64,000 nucleotides of DNA from VYFG01 sp965213885 (GCA_965213885.1 OZ243919.1:1116001-1180000); one strand, 5' to 3'; shown: positions 35,553 to 45,377, numbered from the stretch's first letter. Notes: generated by a model from the letters alone, not told the origin. A program made the numbers and translations.

Positions 35553-36776
35553 ATGGTAGACCCCTTCTGGCTGTTGATCCTTCTTCCCCTGGCTGCCGCC
35601 AGCGGCTGGTACATGGCGCTGAGGGATCGTGACAGCCGGGAAACCCGTGACAGCCATGAGCCAGGCAAGCCCGCCGTTCCCGATGCGTATTTCAAAGGAC
35701 TCAACCTGCTCCTCAACGAACAGCCGGACAAGGCGTTGCAGGTATTCCTGCAGGCCACGGTACTGGATGAAAGCACGGTGGAGATGCATATTGCGCTCGG
35801 CAACCTGTTCCGCCGGCGGGGTGAAATCGAACGGGCCACGCAGATACACCAAAACCTCGTGGAACGCTCCGACCTTGAGGGCTCCCTAAGATCATTGGCC
35901 CTTTTCGAACTGGCACAGGACTATTTCAAGGCGGGCCTGTTTGACCGTTCCGAGAGCCTGTTTCAGGAACTGCGGCAGTTGTCAGAGTACAAGGAACAGG
36001 CCTGCCGCTTCCTGCTGCAGATCTACGATCAGGAAAAGGAGTGGCACAGCGCCATCGTGATCGGAGAGGAGCTTGCGGGTATTTCCCGGCAGGATTATTC
36101 CGAGACGCTGTCGCAATACTGCTGCGAACTCGCGGAAAGCGCGTTGCAGGAGGGCAAGCCCGGCAAGGCGGAATACTATCTTGAATCCGCATTCCGATAC
36201 GATGAGAAATGCGTCCGGGCGGCCATACTGTCCGGAAGCCTGGCGGCGATCAGGGGTAACCATGGTGGCGCAATCGCAATCTGGCGTGGACTTGAGCTTT
36301 GGGCCCCGGAATCCCTGGGGGAGGTCGTGGACCTTGTCTCTGACAGTTATGCCGTGTTGCAGGACCGGCAGGGACTTCGCGAGTTCCTTGAATCCGCCCT
36401 GGAGAAAAATCCAGATGCCCGGATCATCTCGGCCCTGGTGGAGATGTCACAGCATCAGCGCGGAGAGCTTTCCAGTACCCGGATTCTGCTGGATATCGTT
36501 CACAAGTATCCCTCGCTCGAGGGTCTCTACCAGTTGTTGAGAAACAGCAACGCGCCCGAGCTGCTCCGCGGCGAATCCATCGACATGGAGCTGATTGCCC
36601 GCCTGCTTTCCGAAGCCATGGGGCATGCCCGGGAATATCAATGCCGACAGTGCGGTTTCAGCAGCAATACGCTGCACTGGCAGTGCCCTGGTTGCAAGGC
36701 TTGGGGAGCGGTACAGAAGAGTTTCTTCGGCCGCGAGCGCGGCGAGTCCTCGGCGCAGGGAAAGCTGCCGATCTGA
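35553..36776 (+). CDS. lapB: Lipopolysaccharide assembly protein B, TPR scaffold
   Basis: A 407-residue inner-membrane-anchored protein that links LpxC to FtsH for proteolysis and so sets LPS output. Residues 5-22 (FWLLILLPLAAASGWYMA) are the single membrane anchor. TPR helices fill residues about 45-350 (for example AYFKGLNLLLNEQPDKALQV). A C-terminal rubredoxin-like knuckle YQCRQCGFSSNTLHWQCPGC supplies two CxxC pairs. Length fits E. coli LapB (389). In E. coli pyrF follows; here ugd follows. Confidence 0.92.
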   Translation: MVDPFWLLILLPLAAASGWYMALRDRDSRETRDSHEPGKPAVPDAYFKGLNLLLNEQPDKALQVFLQATVLDESTVEMHIALGNLFRRRGEIERATQIHQNLVERSDLEGSLRSLALFELAQDYFKAGLFDRSESLFQELRQLSEYKEQACRFLLQIYDQEKEWHSAIVIGEELAGISRQDYSETLSQYCCELAESALQEGKPGKAEYYLESAFRYDEKCVRAAILSGSLAAIRGNHGGAIAIWRGLELWAPESLGEVVDLVSDSYAVLQDRQGLREFLESALEKNPDARIISALVEMSQHQRGELSSTRILLDIVHKYPSLEGLYQLLRNSNAPELLRGESIDMELIARLLSEAMGHAREYQCRQCGFSSNTLHWQCPGCKAWGAVQKSFFGRERGESSAQGKLPI

Positions 36777-36848
36777 TCGGTCAGCTGGCGAGGAATTTCT
36801 GCCATGCACCCTGGTGCGGTCCAGATTTTCATTCTCTGACAAAGGTCC

Positions 36849-38171
36849 ATGAACATCACTGTAGTGGGTACCGGCTACGTCGGCCTGGTGACAGGCGCCT
36901 GCCTGGCCGATGTCGGCAACCATGTGGTCTGTGTGGATACCGACCAGAACAAGGTCGTCGACCTGAACAGCGGCATCGTACCCATTCATGAACCGGGTCT
37001 CGACCAACTCGTCGCGGACAACCGGGAAGCGGGCAGGATACAGTTCACCACGGACATTGCCCGTGGTGTTGCCCATGGAGGAGTCATCTTCATTGCCGTG
37101 GGAACACCGCCGGACGAGGACGGATCCGCGGACCTCGCCCACGTGCTCGAGGCGGCGCGTTCGGTGGGCGAGCACATGGATGACTACCGCGTCGTGGCCA
37201 CCAAGTCGACGGTTCCCGTGGGGACCGCCGAACAGGTGCGCACCGTGATCGGAGAGGCTCTGGCAAGCCGGAGACGATCAGTGAAGTTCGGCATGGTCTC
37301 CAACCCGGAATTTCTCAAGGAAGGCGCAGCGGTGGATGATTTCATGAAACCGGACCGGATTATCATCGGATCCGATGATGAAGGCGCCCTGGAGATCATG
37401 CGCAATCTCTATGCACCCTTCAACCGGAACCATGAGCGTGTGATCGCGATGGATATTCCTTCTGCGGAACTGACGAAATATACGGCGAATGCCATGCTTG
37501 CCACGAAAATCTCGTTCATGAACGAAGTCGCAAATCTGGCGGAAAGACTGGGTGCGGACATCGAGGCGGTCCGGGTCGGTATCGGAGCGGACCCCCGCAT
37601 CGGCTACCACTTCATCTATCCCGGTTGCGGCTACGGCGGTTCCTGCTTTCCCAAGGACGTCAAGGCACTGCATCACACCGCCGGGGTAGTGGGATATGAA
37701 GCCCGGATCCTGGCTGCCGTGGAAGCCGTGAACAACGACCAGAAGCGGGTTCTTGTGAACAAGCTGAGGCACCACTTCAACAACAATGTGCATGGAAGGA
37801 CGTTTGCCCTGTGGGGCCTTTCATTCAAACCCGATACCAGTGACATGAGGGAGGCACCCAGCAGGGTCGTGATCGAATCGCTGTGGGAACAGGGTGCCCG
37901 GGTGCAGGCGTTCGATCCGCTTGCAACTGCCGAGGCCCGACGGATTTACGGCAAACGCGATGACCTGGTCCTGAACGACGAGGACCCGTATGCGGTGCTG
38001 GAAATGGCCGATGCCCTGATCGTGGTCACGGAATGGAGGGCTTTCCGCGCCCCGGATATTGACCGGATCCGCGACACATTGCGGGGAGACGTGATTTTTG
38101 ACGGGCGGAACGTTTTCCTGCCGGAAGCCGTTCGGGCCGCTGGCTTGCACTATCATGGCATCGGTCGTTGA
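36849..38171 (+). CDS. ugd: UDP-glucose 6-dehydrogenase
   Basis: A 440-residue NAD-dependent enzyme that oxidises UDP-glucose twice to UDP-glucuronate, a precursor for capsule or modified LPS. It has MNITVVGTGYVGLVTGACLA (Rossmann), IFIAVGTPPDEDGSADL, KSTVPVGTAEQV, SNPEFLKEGAAVDDFMKPDR and the catalytic GCGYGGSCFPKDVKAL. ALWGLSFKPDTSDMREAPS opens the C-terminal UDP-binding domain. AAGGT precedes the ATG closely. It is followed after 33 bases by rfbA, another nucleotide-sugar gene. Confidence 0.95.
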   Translation: MNITVVGTGYVGLVTGACLADVGNHVVCVDTDQNKVVDLNSGIVPIHEPGLDQLVADNREAGRIQFTTDIARGVAHGGVIFIAVGTPPDEDGSADLAHVLEAARSVGEHMDDYRVVATKSTVPVGTAEQVRTVIGEALASRRRSVKFGMVSNPEFLKEGAAVDDFMKPDRIIIGSDDEGALEIMRNLYAPFNRNHERVIAMDIPSAELTKYTANAMLATKISFMNEVANLAERLGADIEAVRVGIGADPRIGYHFIYPGCGYGGSCFPKDVKALHHTAGVVGYEARILAAVEAVNNDQKRVLVNKLRHHFNNNVHGRTFALWGLSFKPDTSDMREAPSRVVIESLWEQGARVQAFDPLATAEARRIYGKRDDLVLNDEDPYAVLEMADALIVVTEWRAFRAPDIDRIRDTLRGDVIFDGRNVFLPEAVRAAGLHYHGIGR

Positions 38172-38204
38172 CCAGGCATCGGTTGCCCGGTCCGGGGGCG
38201 CGAT

Positions 38205-39089
38205 ATGAGGGGTATTGTCCTGGCCGGCGGGGCCGGTTCCCGGCTCTGGCCGCTGACGCGATCCGTCTCCAAGCAGCTGATGCCGGTCTACGACAAGCCG
38301 ATGATCTATTATCCGCTGTCCGTCCTTCTGCTTGCCGGAATTCGTGATATCCTGGTGATATCCACTCCCTGGGATACACCCCGCTTCCAGCATCTCATGG
38401 GTGATGGCAGTCGCTGGGGGATCAATCTTTCCTTTGCCATCCAGCCGTCCCCAGGCGGACTGGCACAGGCATTCGTCATTGGCTCTGAATTCATTGGTGC
38501 CCATACTTCGGCGCTGGTTCTTGGGGACAATATCCTCTACGGGCAACAGTTGACCGAAATCCTCAGGAACGCGGCGACTCTGGAGCAAGGTGCCCGGGTG
38601 TTCGCATACCCGGTCAATGATCCGGAACGATTCGGAGTGGTCTCGTTCGACTGCAGCGGCAAGGCGCATGCGCTGGATGAAAAGCCCTCAGGGCCGGGAT
38701 CGAGGTATGCGGTGACGGGATTGTATTTCTACGACAATACCGTGGTGCAACGGGCCCGAAACCTGGTGCCGTCGGTGCGGGGCGAACTGGAGATCACGGA
38801 CCTGAACCGTTCCTATCTGGCCGAGCGCGGGCTTGAGGTGACGGTGTTTGACCGGGACATGGTCTGGCTGGACGCCGGAACCCCGGGTTCACTTCTTGAC
38901 GCCGCGAAATTCGTCGAATCCATCGAAAGGCGTCGAGGCATGAAGGTTTGCTGCCCGGAGGAAATCTGCTGGCGGATGGGTTACATCGACGATACCCGGC
39001 TGGAGGAACTGGCCGGAGAATTCGGCAAAACCGGTTACGGACAGTACTTGCAAGGACTCCTGGACGAAGGCGGGAGATGTCCGGTTTGA
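38205..39089 (+). CDS. rfbA: Glucose-1-phosphate thymidylyltransferase
   Basis: A 294-residue nucleotidyltransferase making dTDP-glucose from dTTP and glucose-1-phosphate, first step to dTDP-rhamnose. GIVLAGGAGSRLWPLTRSVS (NTP site), KQLMPVYDKPMIYYPLSVLL, IQPSPGGLAQAFVIG, VLGDNILYG and VSFDCSGKAHALDEKPSGPG are all typical, as is VTGLYFYDNTVV. No rfbB, C or D follows within the window, so the rest of the rhamnose pathway must be elsewhere. The strain may use the product otherwise. Confidence 0.94.
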   Translation: MRGIVLAGGAGSRLWPLTRSVSKQLMPVYDKPMIYYPLSVLLLAGIRDILVISTPWDTPRFQHLMGDGSRWGINLSFAIQPSPGGLAQAFVIGSEFIGAHTSALVLGDNILYGQQLTEILRNAATLEQGARVFAYPVNDPERFGVVSFDCSGKAHALDEKPSGPGSRYAVTGLYFYDNTVVQRARNLVPSVRGELEITDLNRSYLAERGLEVTVFDRDMVWLDAGTPGSLLDAAKFVESIERRRGMKVCCPEEICWRMGYIDDTRLEELAGEFGKTGYGQYLQGLLDEGGRCPV

Positions 39090-39154
39090 AACAAGAACGC
39101 CCGGGAACACGGATCACCCTTGATCTGTCCAGGCTCAATCCGGAGTAGTTCCAC

Positions 39155-39883
39155 ATGATCCACACGGCGATAATCGGGGGTACGGGCTTTGACCGTCTGG
39201 ATGATCTTCAGGTCATCGACCGGCGCAGGGTCGATACGCCCTACGGCAAGCCATCGGATGAACTGGTCATCGGGAGGCTCCATGACCGGGAGTTTCTTTT
39301 CTTGCCGCGTCATGGAGCGACCCATACGATTCCGCCCCATCGGATCAACTACCGCGCCAATATCCATGCGCTGAAATCCGGGGGGGCGGAGCGGATCATC
39401 GCCTTCAGTGCGGTGGGTGGGATCGGGACGGCCATGCGGCCGGGGGATGTGGTCATTCCCGACCAGATCATCGACTATACCTGGGGCAGGGAGCATACCT
39501 ATCATGACGGGCAGGGGGATACCCTGGAGCATGTGGACTTCACGCACCCGTATTCCCCGGCCCTGCGCTCACAGATCATCCGGGCGGCGAAGAGGGCTGG
39601 CGTCGAGGTTCATCCCTCGGGGACCTACGCAGCCACACAAGGACCGCGGCTTGAGTCAGCGGCAGAGATCGACCGACTTCAAAGGGATGGCGGGGATATC
39701 GTCGGCATGACCGGAATGCCCGAGGCTGCACTTGCCCGGGAGGCGGGGATCGACTACGCAGCCATTGCCATCGTGGTGAACCCCGCGGCAGGAAGGGGCG
39801 ATGGCCCCATTACCATGGACCAGATACGATTGCATATGGAACTCGGCGCACTCCGTGGTATCGCCATCTTGCAGTACTGTTAG
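39155..39883 (+). CDS. mtnP: S-methyl-5'-thioinosine/thioadenosine phosphorylase
   Basis: A 242-residue purine nucleoside phosphorylase family member that salvages methylthio-nucleosides from polyamine and quorum-signal synthesis. It shows AIIGGTGFDRLDDL, FLPRHGATHTIPPHRINYRA, ATQGPRLESAAEIDRL and GMTGMPEAALAREAGI. The nucleobase pocket reads VVNPAAGRG, where classical MTA phosphorylases have a DYD segment. The Pseudomonas MTI phosphorylase (PA3004) has an NxAAGRG-like pocket, so methylthioinosine is the likelier substrate. Two hairpins follow its stop codon. As in Pseudomonas, csiV and mfd are close by. Confidence 0.88.
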   Translation: MIHTAIIGGTGFDRLDDLQVIDRRRVDTPYGKPSDELVIGRLHDREFLFLPRHGATHTIPPHRINYRANIHALKSGGAERIIAFSAVGGIGTAMRPGDVVIPDQIIDYTWGREHTYHDGQGDTLEHVDFTHPYSPALRSQIIRAAKRAGVEVHPSGTYAATQGPRLESAAEIDRLQRDGGDIVGMTGMPEAALAREAGIDYAAIAIVVNPAAGRGDGPITMDQIRLHMELGALRGIAILQYC

Positions 39884-39891
39884 TCCGGGGA

Positions 39892-39929
39892 CTCCGGCCT
39901 GGCCGGAGCCATCGGGGGATGCATCCCGA
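39892..39929. terminator. Two hairpins between convergent genes
   Basis: CTCCGG-CCTGG-CCGGAG at 39892-39908 is followed by TCGGGGGATGCATCCCGA at 39912-39929, which contains a perfect 12-base palindrome. They fill the 46-base gap between mtnP and the convergent next gene. No T run follows. Confidence 0.4.
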
Positions 39930-40346
39930 CTACGGTTCCGGATGGTTCGCCGCGACAGCAAAATCCTCGTCGACGGGGACGTTCATACCCGTGGCCAGCG
40001 CGTTGGTCTGGGACGCCATGCCCACGACAGCGAGGAGTTCCGCATACTGCGCCTCGGTCATGCCCTTGGACCGGGCAGCTGCAGTATGCGAATGAATGCA
40101 GTACTCGCAGCCGTTGGCAATGGAGACCGCGATATACAGCATCTCCTTGGTGAGCGGATCAAGGGCACCGGGCTTCATGACCTGCGACAGGCTCTTCCAG
40201 ATGCGTCGCAGGGTCGCGGGATCGTGTGCCAGGGCTTTCCAGAAATTGTTGACATCAGGAACATCCCGGGCTGCCCTGATTTCGTCGAACACCTCTCGGA
40301 CCTCCTCCGGGGCCTCGTCGTGGTTCAGCAGTGATAGGGTTGCCAT
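39930..40346 (-). CDS. Carboxymuconolactone decarboxylase/AhpD-like protein
   Basis: A 138-residue alpha-helical protein of the CMD/AhpD family. LTKEMLYIAVSIANGCEYCI then HSHTAAARSKGM carries the E...CxxC-like motif; here it reads CEYCIHSH, with both cysteines and the histidine of the thiol-active site retained. Such proteins act as peroxidases or disulfide reductases; the substrate is not visible. It lies 4 bases downstream of csiV on the same strand and is probably co-transcribed with it. Confidence 0.85.
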   Translation of the reverse strand: MATLSLLNHDEAPEEVREVFDEIRAARDVPDVNNFWKALAHDPATLRRIWKSLSQVMKPGALDPLTKEMLYIAVSIANGCEYCIHSHTAAARSKGMTEAQYAELLAVVGMASQTNALATGMNVPVDEDFAVAANHPEP

Positions 40347-40350
40347 GTGG

Positions 40351-40935
40351 CTATTCCTCCACCGGCCACACGGTCAGCAGGACGCCGAACTTTGGATGGT
40401 CGAAATAATGCACCTCCTTAAACTTCACTCGCCGCTTCTCGTTGATGAAATACAGGGGTGAATCGGCATCCAGAACAAGATCGGTCAGGCCTAGCGCAAT
40501 GTCCACGAATATCAGTGATGTCCTGTACACCCGCACGGCGCCCAGGATGCGGTTATCCGGTGTACCCACAGGTACCACCGGTGCGTTCTGGTAGACCTCG
40601 GAAGGCTGTTGCCAACCGGCTGTATAGAGAACCCGGTATCCTGAATTCAGCAGTTCCAGCCGGTATCGGGCCAGTTGAACTGTCTCTGCCCCGATCGGGT
40701 GATCGTCCGTCTGCCCGGCCAGCGACTGGAGCTTCTCGAGGTTGGACAGTTGGCTGTTGGAACCGGGATTCCATTGTTCCTCGACATCCTTGGATACCTC
40801 GGTTCGCTCGAATACCAGTATCTCCACGGCGTAGTCCCGCGCCTGTGCGACGGATACAGCCAGGATGCCCAGGAAGAGAAACAGCAGCCTCAGTGACAGG
40901 CTGCCGGTCAGGTTCGGAATTGCAGGAACTCGCAT
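40351..40935 (-). CDS. csiV: CsiV-family periplasmic protein
   Basis: A 194-residue exported protein. Starting at ATG 40935 it has LSLRLLFLFLGILAVSVAQA, a signal peptide ending AQA. The mature part opens with YAVEILVFERTEVSKDVEEQ, the family's hallmark (EvivF.R...), and ends RRVKFKEVHYFDHPKFGVLL followed by TVWP. CsiV in Vibrio cholerae binds peptidoglycan and activates the synthase LpoA-type protein; that role is assumed here from family. It lies beside mfd as in Pseudomonas. The upstream 59 codons of the open frame are unlike the family and are left out. Confidence 0.8.
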   Translation of the reverse strand: MRVPAIPNLTGSLSLRLLFLFLGILAVSVAQARDYAVEILVFERTEVSKDVEEQWNPGSNSQLSNLEKLQSLAGQTDDHPIGAETVQLARYRLELLNSGYRVLYTAGWQQPSEVYQNAPVVPVGTPDNRILGAVRVYRTSLIFVDIALGLTDLVLDADSPLYFINEKRRVKFKEVHYFDHPKFGVLLTVWPVEE

Positions 40936-41160
40936 GGTGCCGATGCACGGATCATCCTGTTGCAGGGACCGGTAGCATAGCATCATGAAGCGGCTGCTTC
41001 GAATCCGGTTCCGCTCGGTTCCGCTCGATTGCGATCCACCCCGAATCGACCTCGGGCTACCGGTTTCCCGGGGGGCACGAATGGTGGTCCTGATCGGTCG
41101 CAACCCCATCCCCATGATTCCGGCAGATATCCGAAACTGCCAGCCGAATTACGCAATCGG

Positions 41161-44100
41161 CTATATTTGAGCCGCCAGCGAGTCCAGAAGCCTTTCGCAG
41201 GTCTTCAGCCGGATTTCGGATTCCTCCATTTCACCTTTCAGCCGCAGTGAACCCGGCCCCCCGAGTTGAAGATGGGTGGGGTCGTCATGAACCAGGGACA
41301 GGATCACCGACGGATCGACGTTGATTTGTTCGTGGAACTCGATCAGACCGCCTGTGGTGCCGACATCCATCTTGTGGATTCCAATGTGTTCCGCCTGCAT
41401 GCGCATGGCAGTCAGCCGGAACAGGTTCTTGCCGGTATCCGGCAGCAGCCCGAAACGGTCAATGGTCTCGATCTGGATCTCCTCCAATTCCTCCAGGCTG
41501 GTTGCGTTGGCAATGCGCTTATAAAGGACAAGCCTGGTGTGGGCATTGCCCAGGTAGCTTTCCGGAAACAGGGCGGGCACATGCAGTTCCAACGTGCTGG
41601 AGGATTCCGGGAGTGCCATGCGGTCCGGTATCCGCCGTTCCCGGATGGAACTGACCGCCTGTGAAAGGTATTCGCTGTACAGGTTGAACCCCACGTCATC
41701 AATGCTGCCGGATTGGGTCTCACCGAGAAGCTCTCCCGCCCCCCGAATTTCCAGGTCATGTGACGCCAGGGCAAATCCGGCCCCAAGATCCTCCATTGAA
41801 TCAATAGCTTCCAGACGTTTTCTGGCATCGTTTGTGACCAGTTTCAGATCGGGAACCAGAAGATAGGCAAAAGCCTGGTGATGGGATCGGCCCACCCGGC
41901 CCCGAAGCTGGTGCAACTGGGCCAGGCCGAACCGGTCCGCGCGGTTGATGATGATGGTGTTGGCAGTTGGTATGTCGATGCCGCTTTCGATGATGGTGCT
42001 GGTGACCAGGACGTTGAAGCGCTGGTGATAGAAATCCCGCATCACCCGTTCCAGTTTCGGCTCTCCCATCTGGCCATGACCAAAATCGATCGCTGCCTCC
42101 GGAATGAGTTCCTTCAACTCCTCCACGATCCGTTCCATGGTGCGCACCTCGTTGTGGAGGAAATAGACCTGGCCGCCCCGCCGGATTTCCCGAAGGCAGG
42201 CTTCCCGGATCAGTCCCCGGTTCCATTCACGTACAAAAGTCTTGATGGACAGACGCGATGTCGGCGGCGTTGCGATGATGGAGATCTTGCGCAGGCTGGC
42301 GAGCGCGATATTGAGCGTACGCGGAATGGGGGTGGCAGTGAGGGTGAGAATGTCCACCTGGCTTCTCAGGCGCTTGATCCTTTCCTTCTGGCGCACACCG
42401 AACCGCTGCTCCTCATCGATGATCAGGAGTCCGAGGTCACGGAAGCTGATGTCCTGCTGCAGCAGTCGGTGGGTGCCGATCACGATGTCGGGATGCCCGG
42501 TTTTCATGGACGCGATGATCTGCTCCAGCTCCCTTTTTCCCCGAAAACGGGACAACAGTTCCACCGTGACCGGCAGATCGGCAAAGCGATCGGTAAAGGT
42601 CTGGTAATGTTGCTGTGCCAGCAGGGTGGTGGGTACCAGCACCGCCACCTGCTTTCGATTTTGTACTGCTACGTACGCAGCCCGGAGGGCCACCTCGGTC
42701 TTGCCGAATCCCACATCTCCGCACACGAGCCGATCCATGGGTTCGGGCGATGCCAGATCTGCCAGGACCTCCTCGATGGCGCGGGACTGGTCCAGGGTTT
42801 CCTCGAACGGAAACCTGCCGGTAAAGGCAGAAAAATCTTCTGCGTCCACCGGCATGGAGAATCCCTGCCTGGCCTGTCTGAATGCCTCCACTTCCAGCAG
42901 TTCCGCGGCGACATCATACGCTTTCTCCCGTGCTCTTTTCTTGGCCTTCTCCCACTGGTCGCTGCCGAGTCGGTGCAGGGGGGCCGATTCCGGTGTGCCA
43001 CCCACATAACGCGAGATCAGGTTCAGGGAAAGAACCGGGACGTACAGCCGATCGTTGTTCAGGTACTCAATGACCAGGAATTCGGCCTCCTCCCCATAGA
43101 TGTCCAGCGACCTGAGCCCGCGGTAGCGCCCGACCCCATGTTCGATATGCACCACGGGGTCGCCTTCGGCCAGTTCGGATAGCGAGCGTATGATGCTGGC
43201 GGGATCCTGGACACGGTTTCTTCCCCGGCGGCGACGCTGGTAAACGCGTTCCCCGTAGAGTTGATTCTCGGTGATCACCTGGATACCCATTGCCGGAAGA
43301 TGAAGTCCACGCTCCAGATCGGCGATACAGATACAGGGCGTGTCGGCCGCCTGCAGGAAGGACATGAAGTCCGTACAGTTGGAGACCGGATGGTCATGGT
43401 TTACCAGCATGGCCTCCATGGCCTCACGGCGACCGGCGGTCTCGGTGACAATCAGGATACGGTCCTTCGAGGTTTCCAGATGATCCAGGAAGATACCGTA
43501 GGGGGAGGCATGACGCGTGTTGACCGGGAGTTCCTTCCCCGGCAGGGACCGGGCCGACCAATCCGCCTGCCGCGAGTTTCCGGGATAGTGTTCCACACTC
43601 GGATAGCGGAGATGGCGTACCCTGAGTTGATCGGGATTCAGGTACAACATTTCCGGGGGCAGCGGCTTGCGTCCCGGATCATAGCCGGCGCTCGAAAAGC
43701 GGTCGTTGATTTCAGCCCACCGGGTGTGCACGGCATTTTCCAATCCCTGTTCATGTATACACAGGCAGCGTTCCGGCAGGTAGTCATACAGGGTAGCGGT
43801 ATGGTCGAAAAAAAGCGGGAAATAAAATTCGATGCCGGGTGGTGTATTGCCTTCACTGACCTCCGAGTAGACCGTCTGCATTCTGGGGTCTCCTTCAAAG
43901 GCCCGCCGGAAAGCCCGGCGGAATGTCTGGATTCCCTCATCGGTCATCGGAAACTCCCTGGCCGGCAGGAGTTCAATACTCCCGGTCAGTCCCGATGACC
44001 GCTGCGAATCGGGATCGAAATACCGGATGGATTCCACTTCATCGTCGAGCAGGTCAATCCGGAAAGGTGACACCGAACCTGTCGGAAAAACATCGACAAT

Positions 44101-44616
44101 ACCGCCCCGAACTGCGAATTCCCCTGGCGAGACCACCTGGCTGACGCTGAAATAATGAGCGCTGGCGAGGCGGTCCCGGAGTGCGTCCATGTCCAGCCTG
44201 TCACCGACGTGTACGGAAAAACTGTGACCCAGAACGTAGTCCACGGGCGGCAATCGCTGCATGAGGTTTTCACTGCTGGTCAGCAGGACGCCGCGGCACA
44301 TTGTGGACATCCCTGAAAGCAGTCGCAGCCGTTCCGAGATGATGTCCTGGTGAGGGGAGAACACGTCATAGGGGAGACATTCCCAACTGGGGAAATGAAT
44401 CACTGGCACTTCCGCGTCGCCGGTTCCGAGAAAAAATCGGATTTCCCTTTCGAGGAGGTGCAACTGCCTCGGATCATCCATCACCACAAGGAGGAGCCCT
44501 TCATGGACGATGCAGGCCTCGGCGATTGCAAGTCCGAAGGCGGCCCCGTGCAAATTGCTCCAGCCGACCGATCCGGCATCTCCGGGCAGCGGAGGATTCA
44601 GAAACGTTGTCGGCAT
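41161..44616 (-). CDS. mfd: Transcription-repair coupling factor
   Basis: A 1151-residue translocase that removes stalled RNA polymerase and recruits UvrA. The N-terminal UvrB-like domains run to about residue 370. The RNAP-interaction domain has EGDPVVHIEHGVGRYRGLRS. Helicase motifs are RLVCGDVGFGKTEVALRAAY (Walker A), LIIDEEQRFGVRQKERIK (DEEQ box), LTATPIPRTLNIAL and, in the second lobe, VLVTSTIIESGIDIPTANTI with QLRGRVGRS. The C-terminal D7 domain follows. ATG 44616 gives the family's normal length; the 27 extra upstream codons are not used. Divergent from ispD with 56 bases between. Confidence 0.96.
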   Translation of the reverse strand: MPTTFLNPPLPGDAGSVGWSNLHGAAFGLAIAEACIVHEGLLLVVMDDPRQLHLLEREIRFFLGTGDAEVPVIHFPSWECLPYDVFSPHQDIISERLRLLSGMSTMCRGVLLTSSENLMQRLPPVDYVLGHSFSVHVGDRLDMDALRDRLASAHYFSVSQVVSPGEFAVRGGIVDVFPTGSVSPFRIDLLDDEVESIRYFDPDSQRSSGLTGSIELLPAREFPMTDEGIQTFRRAFRRAFEGDPRMQTVYSEVSEGNTPPGIEFYFPLFFDHTATLYDYLPERCLCIHEQGLENAVHTRWAEINDRFSSAGYDPGRKPLPPEMLYLNPDQLRVRHLRYPSVEHYPGNSRQADWSARSLPGKELPVNTRHASPYGIFLDHLETSKDRILIVTETAGRREAMEAMLVNHDHPVSNCTDFMSFLQAADTPCICIADLERGLHLPAMGIQVITENQLYGERVYQRRRRGRNRVQDPASIIRSLSELAEGDPVVHIEHGVGRYRGLRSLDIYGEEAEFLVIEYLNNDRLYVPVLSLNLISRYVGGTPESAPLHRLGSDQWEKAKKRAREKAYDVAAELLEVEAFRQARQGFSMPVDAEDFSAFTGRFPFEETLDQSRAIEEVLADLASPEPMDRLVCGDVGFGKTEVALRAAYVAVQNRKQVAVLVPTTLLAQQHYQTFTDRFADLPVTVELLSRFRGKRELEQIIASMKTGHPDIVIGTHRLLQQDISFRDLGLLIIDEEQRFGVRQKERIKRLRSQVDILTLTATPIPRTLNIALASLRKISIIATPPTSRLSIKTFVREWNRGLIREACLREIRRGGQVYFLHNEVRTMERIVEELKELIPEAAIDFGHGQMGEPKLERVMRDFYHQRFNVLVTSTIIESGIDIPTANTIIINRADRFGLAQLHQLRGRVGRSHHQAFAYLLVPDLKLVTNDARKRLEAIDSMEDLGAGFALASHDLEIRGAGELLGETQSGSIDDVGFNLYSEYLSQAVSSIRERRIPDRMALPESSSTLELHVPALFPESYLGNAHTRLVLYKRIANATSLEELEEIQIETIDRFGLLPDTGKNLFRLTAMRMQAEHIGIHKMDVGTTGGLIEFHEQINVDPSVILSLVHDDPTHLQLGGPGSLRLKGEMEESEIRLKTCERLLDSLAAQI

Positions 44617-44672
44617 TCGGAGGGGCAGGCAGATGGCATAATATCGGGGCGCGAATTGTAACTGTCGTACTG

Positions 44673-45377
44673 ATGTCCAACAATCTGGAAAAAACATGGT
44701 GTGTCATCCCGGCTGCCGGGTCCGGAAGCCGGATGCGGTCCGAGACTCCGAAACAGTACCTCGATCTTGGCGGGAAACCGGTTCTGGCACACGTGCTGCG
44801 CGTGTTTCGCGCAATCCCGGACATCCACGGCATTGCCGTGGGGCTTTCCCCGGACGATGTTCATTGGCGGGAATCACCGATGGCCGGGCTTGAGAACGTG
44901 CACAGCTTCGAAGGTGGGGTGTCAAGAGCGGAAACGGTGATCAATGGCTTGGACCGCCTGCAGTCAACGCTTGATGCGGATACCGCAGACTGGGTCATGG
45001 TGCATGATGCCGCACGGCCTCTGGTGACGCAGGAGGATGTCGAGCACCTGTTGCGGGTTTGCCGGGAACGGGATTGCGGAGGGATCCTGGGCGCTGCTAT
45101 GGTGGACACGGTCAAACGGTCCGACGGGGATGGAATGGTCATCGAAACCGAACGGCGGGAGTGTCTCTGGCGTGCGCTGACGCCCCAGTGCTTTCGTCTG
45201 GGACCACTCCGCTCGGCGTTGCGGGACGCACTGGACAGCCAGACCGCTGTTACGGACGAGTCGACGGCAATGGAACGCCGTGGTCACCGGGTTCAATTGG
45301 TCGCCGGATCCCCGAGAAACATCAAGATCACGTTAGCCTCCGACCTCGAACTGGCCCGGTGCCTGCTGCAATCATGA
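44673..45377 (+). CDS. ispD: 2-C-methyl-D-erythritol 4-phosphate cytidylyltransferase
   Basis: A 234-residue enzyme that couples CTP to MEP in the non-mevalonate isoprenoid pathway. The CTP-binding loop is CVIPAAGSGSRMRSETPKQY, followed by VSRAETVINGL, DWVMVHDAARPLVTQEDV and VTDESTAMERRGHRVQLV, with the final NIKITLASDLELA. All key Arg and Lys residues of the family appear present. The ATG at 44673 is chosen; the frame runs on upstream into mfd antisense. Its stop overlaps the ispF start (ATGA). Confidence 0.95.
   Translation: MSNNLEKTWCVIPAAGSGSRMRSETPKQYLDLGGKPVLAHVLRVFRAIPDIHGIAVGLSPDDVHWRESPMAGLENVHSFEGGVSRAETVINGLDRLQSTLDADTADWVMVHDAARPLVTQEDVEHLLRVCRERDCGGILGAAMVDTVKRSDGDGMVIETERRECLWRALTPQCFRLGPLRSALRDALDSQTAVTDESTAMERRGHRVQLVAGSPRNIKITLASDLELARCLLQS

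Noticed and set aside
41878..43182. 434-residue plus-strand frame inside mfd
   Set aside because: Antisense to helicase motifs of mfd and without recognisable domains.
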